From an uncultured Actinomycetes bacterium (GTDB lineage Bacteria; Actinomycetota; Thermoleophilia; Gaiellales; Gaiellaceae), in assembly GCA_903930195.1 (NCBI GenBank), contig CAIYXH010000072.1, positions 1-9,659 on the forward strand: 9,659 nt of DNA, in the 5' to 3' direction. Below, piece after piece: positions 6,857 through 9,659 of this stretch. The position numbers were made by a program, and so were the translations under genes. The notes under the pieces are model-generated. The model made no database searches and was not told the DNA's origin. It saw only the letters and a list, made by a program, of their open reading frames with translations. Each line of letters opens with the position of its first letter. The stretch's first letter is position 1.

Positions 6857-7941
6857 GCCATCACCGCCGAGACCGTGACGCTGTAGCCCTTTGCCTCGAG
6901 CAGCTCGGCCGCGCGGGCGGCGACGTCCTCACCGGTGACGAGCAGCGTGGCGGTGCCGCCCTGCTCGGGCGAGACGTGCTGCACCTCGAAGTCGTCGATG
7001 TTGATCCGCTCGGCGCCGAGCGCCTGCGTGATCTCGGCGAGCACGCCGGGGCGGTACGGGACATGGACACGGAGCTCGTGCAGCGCACCGGCGTCCTCAT
7101 ACGCGACCTCGAGCATCCGGCGGCGGTTGCCGGCGGCCTCGCCGATCCAGGCGGAGAAGAACTCGGTGTCGCCGCGGTCGAGCGCCGCTTCGACCTCGGC
7201 GATCCGGCGGCGGTGCTCGGCGAGCTCCACGCGGACGGCGTCGGCGTTGTCGAGGAAGATGTCGCGCCACATGCGGGGGTTCGCACCGGCGATCCGAGTC
7301 ATGTCCCGCAGCGACCCGCCGGCGTTCGCGAGCGGCTCGTGCCCTTCGACGCGGCTCGCGCCGGCCTGGTTGACGATCACGTTCGCGAGGACGTGCGGGA
7401 CGTGGCTCGTCAGCGCGACGAGCCGGTCGTGCGCGACCGGGTCGATCGCCACGGGGAACGCGCCGAGGTCGGCGACGAGGCCGTGGACGAGACGGTGACG
7501 CTCGGGGTCGGTGTCGGCGGTCGGGGTGAGGAACCAGGTGGCGCCTTCGAAGAGCCCGGCCGAGGCGTGCTCGGGGCCGCGGGCCTCGGAGCCGGCGATC
7601 GGGTGGCCACCGACGAACCGCGGCGAGCCGGCGGCCGCCGCGACGGCGCCGGCCTTGGTCGAGCCCACGTCGGTGACAGTGGCGTCGGCGCCGGCCGCGA
7701 GCACCTCGCGCACCTGGCCCGGCAGCTCGCCGATCGGCGCGGCGATCACGGCGAGATCGGCGCCCTCGAGCGCTTCGGCGAACGACGCGGCGGGCGTGAC
7801 GGCGCCGCGTTCCCCGGCGACGCGCAGGGCGTCGGGATCGGGATCCCAGCCCGAGACGGCGATGCCGCGCGCGCCGGCCGCGAGGCCGAGCGACGCCCCG
7901 ATCAGACCGGTGCCGACCACGGTGAGCTTCTGGATCGGCAC
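6853..7941 (-). CDS. tyrA: Prephenate dehydrogenase with C-terminal ACT domain
   Basis: Oxidatively decarboxylates prephenate to 4-hydroxyphenylpyruvate on the way to tyrosine. Starting at the GTG at 7941-7939, which overlaps the aroG stop as TAGTG, the product has 362 residues and opens with the Rossmann motif VVGTGLIGASLGL (8-20). D33 in GWDPDP at the end of the second strand suggests NAD+ rather than NADP+. DVGSTK (91-96), GGHPIAGSEARGP (111-123) and the active-site SHVPH (179-183) follow, then a helical dimerisation domain to about 280. Residues 287-362 (LHELRVHVPYRPGVLAEITQALGAERINIDD) form an ACT domain, which usually senses an amino acid, so tyrosine feedback is likely. The frame stays open upstream to 9411 across aroG, but that is shadow coding and not a fusion. 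Arogenate dehydrogenase activity cannot be excluded. Its 3' end overlaps aroA by 4 nt. Confidence 0.94.
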   Translation of the reverse strand: MPIQKLTVVGTGLIGASLGLAAGARGIAVSGWDPDPDALRVAGERGAVTPAASFAEALEGADLAVIAAPIGELPGQVREVLAAGADATVTDVGSTKAGAVAAAAGSPRFVGGHPIAGSEARGPEHASAGLFEGATWFLTPTADTDPERHRLVHGLVADLGAFPVAIDPVAHDRLVALTSHVPHVLANVIVNQAGASRVEGHEPLANAGGSLRDMTRIAGANPRMWRDIFLDNADAVRVELAEHRRRIAEVEAALDRGDTEFFSAWIGEAAGNRRRMLEVAYEDAGALHELRVHVPYRPGVLAEITQALGAERINIDDFEVQHVSPEQGGTATLLVTGEDVAARAAELLEAKGYSVTVSAVMA

Positions 7942-9326
7942 TACGGGCGCCGCATCAGCTCGGCGAGCCGGAATGCGAGATCGAGCGACTGGCGCCCGTT
8001 CAGGCGCGGGTCGCAGAGGGTCTCGTAGCGGTCGTCGAGCTGGTTCTCGACAAGCTCTTCGGAGCCGCCGAGGCACTCGGTCACGTTCTCGCCCGTGTAC
8101 TCGAGGTGGATCCCGCCCGGCCAGACGCGCTCGGCGCGGCAGGCGCGGAAGAAGCCCTCGATCTCGCTCATGATCGCGTCGAAGTGCCGCGTCTTGCGGC
8201 CCGTCGAGCTGGTGAAGCCGTTGCCGTGCATCGGGTCGCAGGCCCAGACGACCGGGATCTTCGAGTCGCGCACCGCGCGCAGGAGCGGCGGCAGCGCGTC
8301 GTCGACCTGCTCGGCGCCCATGCGCGCGATCAGCGTCAAGCGGCCGGGGATCCGGTCGGGGTTGAGGCGGGCGCAGAGCTCCACGGCCTCCTCGGGGCTC
8401 GCCTTCGGGCCGAGCTTCAGCCCGATCGGGTTGTGGACGCCGGAGAAGAACTCGATGTGCGCACCGTCGAGCGCGCGCGTGCGCTCTCCGATCCAGAGGA
8501 TGTGGGCCGAGCAGTCGTACCAATCGCCCGTGATGGAGTCGCGGCGGGTGAGACCCTCCTCGTAGTCGAGCAGGATCCCCTCGTGGCTCGTCCAGACGTC
8601 GACCTGGTGGAGCTGCGGCGTCGCGGCGAGGTCGATCCCGCACGCGGCCATGAAGCCGAGCGCCCGCTCGATCTCGCCGGCGAGCACCTCGTAGCGCTGC
8701 CCCATCGGCGAGCTCGCGACGAAGCTCTGGTTCCACTGGTGCACCTGCGTCAGGTCGGCGAAGCCGCCCTTCGTGAAGGCGCGGACGAGGTTGAGCGTCG
8801 CGGTCGCGAAGTGGTAGCCGTCGAGCATCCGGCCCGGCTCGGGCACGCGCGCGGCGGCGAACGGCGCGTCGTCGTGGATCATGTGACCGCGGAAGACGGG
8901 GATCTCGCCGTCCGGCCCCATCTCCGTGGAGGCCGAGCGCGGCTTCGTGAACTGCCCGGCGATCCGGCCGACCTTGAGCACCGGCAGCGCCGCGCCGTAG
9001 GTCAGCACGGCCGCCATCTGCAGCAGGATCTTCAGCCGCTCGCGGATCGAGACCGCCGACCAGGCAGCCCCCGTGTCGGTCAGCCGCGTGAAGTCGTGGA
9101 ACGACTCGGCGCAGTCGCCCGCCTGCAGCAGGAACGCGCGCCCTGCGGCGACCTGCGCGAGGCTTGCCTGCACCTGCCGCGCCTCGCCCGCGAAGACGAG
9201 CGGCGGCAGCGCGTGCAGCGTCCGGCGCACCTCGTCGAGGCGTGCGAGATCCGGCCATTCCGGCTGCTGGAGCGCCTCGCGCTCCCGCCAGGAGGACGGG
9301 GTCCAGGTTGAGTCGACGACTGCCAT
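7941..9326 (-). CDS. aroG: Type II 3-deoxy-D-arabino-heptulosonate-7-phosphate (DAHP) synthase
   Basis: Condenses phosphoenolpyruvate and erythrose-4-phosphate, the committed first step of the shikimate pathway. At 461 residues it matches the length of the type II (plant and mycobacterial) enzymes and is unrelated in sequence to the E. coli type I enzymes. Signatures are QAGDCAESF (68-76), KVGRIAGQFTKPRS (118-131), SHEGILLDYE (247-256), WIGERTRALDGAHIEF (278-293), NPIGLKLGP (299-307), RMGAEQVDDALPPLL (335-349), DPMHGNG (364-370), GIHLEYTGENVTECLGG (405-421) and DPRLNGRQSLDLAF (439-452). By family comparison C72, H367, E409 and D439 are the metal ligands. The ATG at 9326-9324 is the only sensible start. 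It is the first gene of the operon, 35 bp from the divergent trpS, with a TACACT box 8 nt before the ATG. Feedback control by aromatic amino acids is known in relatives but cannot be assigned here. Confidence 0.97.
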   Translation of the reverse strand: MAVVDSTWTPSSWREREALQQPEWPDLARLDEVRRTLHALPPLVFAGEARQVQASLAQVAAGRAFLLQAGDCAESFHDFTRLTDTGAAWSAVSIRERLKILLQMAAVLTYGAALPVLKVGRIAGQFTKPRSASTEMGPDGEIPVFRGHMIHDDAPFAAARVPEPGRMLDGYHFATATLNLVRAFTKGGFADLTQVHQWNQSFVASSPMGQRYEVLAGEIERALGFMAACGIDLAATPQLHQVDVWTSHEGILLDYEEGLTRRDSITGDWYDCSAHILWIGERTRALDGAHIEFFSGVHNPIGLKLGPKASPEEAVELCARLNPDRIPGRLTLIARMGAEQVDDALPPLLRAVRDSKIPVVWACDPMHGNGFTSSTGRKTRHFDAIMSEIEGFFRACRAERVWPGGIHLEYTGENVTECLGGSEELVENQLDDRYETLCDPRLNGRQSLDLAFRLAELMRRP

Positions 9327-9334
9327 CGGCTTCC

Positions 9335-9340
9335 AGTGTA
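9335..9340 (-). promoter_or_regulatory. Candidate -10 box for aroG and the whole operon
   Basis: On the minus strand the hexamer is TACACT (TANNNT pattern), separated by 8 bases from the aroG ATG at 9326. A start site the usual distance downstream would fall at or within about two bases of the ATG, implying a leaderless or near-leaderless mRNA. A GGAAG lies only 3 nt from the ATG, which is too close for a good Shine-Dalgarno. No convincing -35 is visible. Confidence 0.45.
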
Positions 9341-9348
9341 GGCGCCGG

Positions 9349-9354
9349 TACGCT
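9349..9354 (+). promoter_or_regulatory. Candidate -10 box for trpS
   Basis: The hexamer TACGCT (TANNNT pattern) ends 7 bases before the trpS ATG at 9362, so transcription would begin at or next to the A of the start codon, as in leaderless actinobacterial genes. It is an inverted near-copy (5 of 6) of the aroG box on the other strand, the two being separated by 8 bp centred on GGCGCC (9341-9346). It matches the TATAAT consensus weakly, so this is tentative. Confidence 0.4.
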
Positions 9355-9361
9355 CCGGACC

Positions 9362-9659
9362 ATGCGCATCTTCTCGGGCATCCAGCCGACCGGCGCGAAG
9401 CACTTCGGCAACTACTCCGGCGGCTTCCGGCAGTACGCGGCGACCCAGGAGGAGGGCGATGCGTTCTTCTGCATCGTCGACCTGCACTCGATCACGGTCG
9501 ACTACGCGCCCGCCGATCTGCGCGAGCGGACGCTCGATCTCGCCGCGATGCTCTTCGCCACCGGCCTCGACCCGGAGCGCTCGACGGTGTTCGCCCAGAG
9601 CCACGTCAAGGCGCACGCCGAGGCAGCCTGGCTCCTCTCCGCGGTCACGAGCTACGGGC
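9362..9659 (+). CDS. trpS: Tryptophanyl-tRNA synthetase, N-terminal part (3' end outside the window)
   Basis: Charges tRNA-Trp with tryptophan using ATP; class I aminoacyl-tRNA synthetase, cytoplasmic. From the ATG at 9362 the frame is open to the window edge, giving 99 complete codons. The N-terminus reads MRIFSGIQPTGAKHFGNYSG: SGIQPTG is the TrpS family opening, and HFGN (14-17) is the version of the class I HIGH motif. DAFFCIVDLHSITV (33-46), LAAMLFATGLDPERSTVFAQSH and AEAAWLLSAVTSYG also match the TrpS Rossmann fold. The KMSKS loop would lie beyond the window. It is divergent from aroG across 35 bp, so tryptophan use and the first step of aromatic synthesis share a control region. The lack of a Shine-Dalgarno and the TACGCT box just before the ATG fit leaderless expression. 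Confidence 0.95.
   Translation, partial: MRIFSGIQPTGAKHFGNYSGGFRQYAATQEEGDAFFCIVDLHSITVDYAPADLRERTLDLAAMLFATGLDPERSTVFAQSHVKAHAEAAWLLSAVTSYG

Larger units (their letters stand above)
732..9326 (-). other. Eight-gene operon aroG-tyrA-aroA-cmk-plsC-der-gpsA-metK
   Basis: All eight genes lie on the minus strand. The junctions are TAGTG (aroG/tyrA, 1-nt overlap), GTGA (tyrA/aroA), GTGA (aroA/cmk), ATGA (cmk/plsC), ATGA (plsC/der) and GTGA (der/gpsA), then an 18-bp gap before metK. The only place for a dedicated promoter is upstream of aroG at 9327-9361, and the only plausible terminator is the repeat region after metK. Co-transcription and translational coupling are inferred from this packing; internal promoters within coding sequence are not excluded. 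Confidence 0.85.

Noticed and set aside
4860..6878. 672-codon plus-strand open frame opposite cmk and aroA, and similar long frames at 3212-4321 and 8106-9311
   Set aside because: These are rich in Ser/Arg/Pro or Arg/Asp/Ala, have no motifs, and lie entirely antisense to well-identified genes.
6853..9411. A possible 852-residue fusion of DAHP synthase and prephenate dehydrogenase
   Set aside because: The frame is continuous, but its upstream half is low-complexity shadow of aroG in another frame. Real DAHP synthase is encoded in the overlapping frame and ends in TAGTG at the tyrA start.
9080..9616. 178-codon minus-strand frame spanning the aroG/trpS gap
   Set aside because: It is antisense to trpS and off-frame to aroG, and would leave no promoter space for either gene; no family resemblance.

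Overview
The window is a GC-rich (clearly above 65% by eye), gene-dense stretch of bacterial chromosome. GC-ending codons, a type II (plant/mycobacterial-like) DAHP synthase, a DtxR-family regulator, frequent GTG starts and TANNNT-type -10 boxes set against ATG codons all point to an actinobacterium. The gene order resembles deep-branching lineages such as Thermoleophilia, but that placement is an inference and no rRNA or other marker is present to settle it.

Layout. At the left edge (2-589, + strand) lies the 3' part of a DtxR-family metal-dependent repressor. It converges on a long minus-strand operon across a 142-bp gap filled by an unusual inverted-repeat element (586-735). From 9326 down to 732, eight minus-strand genes follow without a gap larger than 18 bp. 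In transcription order they are type II DAHP synthase (aroG), prephenate dehydrogenase (tyrA), EPSP synthase (aroA), CMP kinase (cmk), a PlsC-like acyltransferase, the double-GTPase Der, glycerol-3-phosphate dehydrogenase (gpsA) and S-adenosylmethionine synthetase (metK). Five successive junctions are 4-nt ATGA/GTGA overlaps, one is a 1-nt TAGTG overlap, and only metK is preceded by a short spacer. At the right edge, trpS (tryptophanyl-tRNA synthetase, 5' part only) runs divergently from aroG across a 35-bp gap.

How the genes work together. aroG, aroA and tyrA give the entry step, the penultimate step and the tyrosine branch of the chorismate pathway, and the divergent trpS uses another product of that pathway. 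plsC and gpsA belong to phospholipid synthesis, cmk to CMP/dCMP recycling, der to 50S ribosome maturation and metK to methyl-donor supply. The operon is a housekeeping growth cluster rather than an accessory island.

I found no transposase, phage, CRISPR, defence or secondary-metabolism genes, and no clear sign of a new multi-gene system. The parts most worth a second look are the inverted-repeat element between dtxR and metK, whose terminal arms supply the stop codons of both genes, and the compact aroG/trpS divergent promoter, which looks leaderless in both directions.
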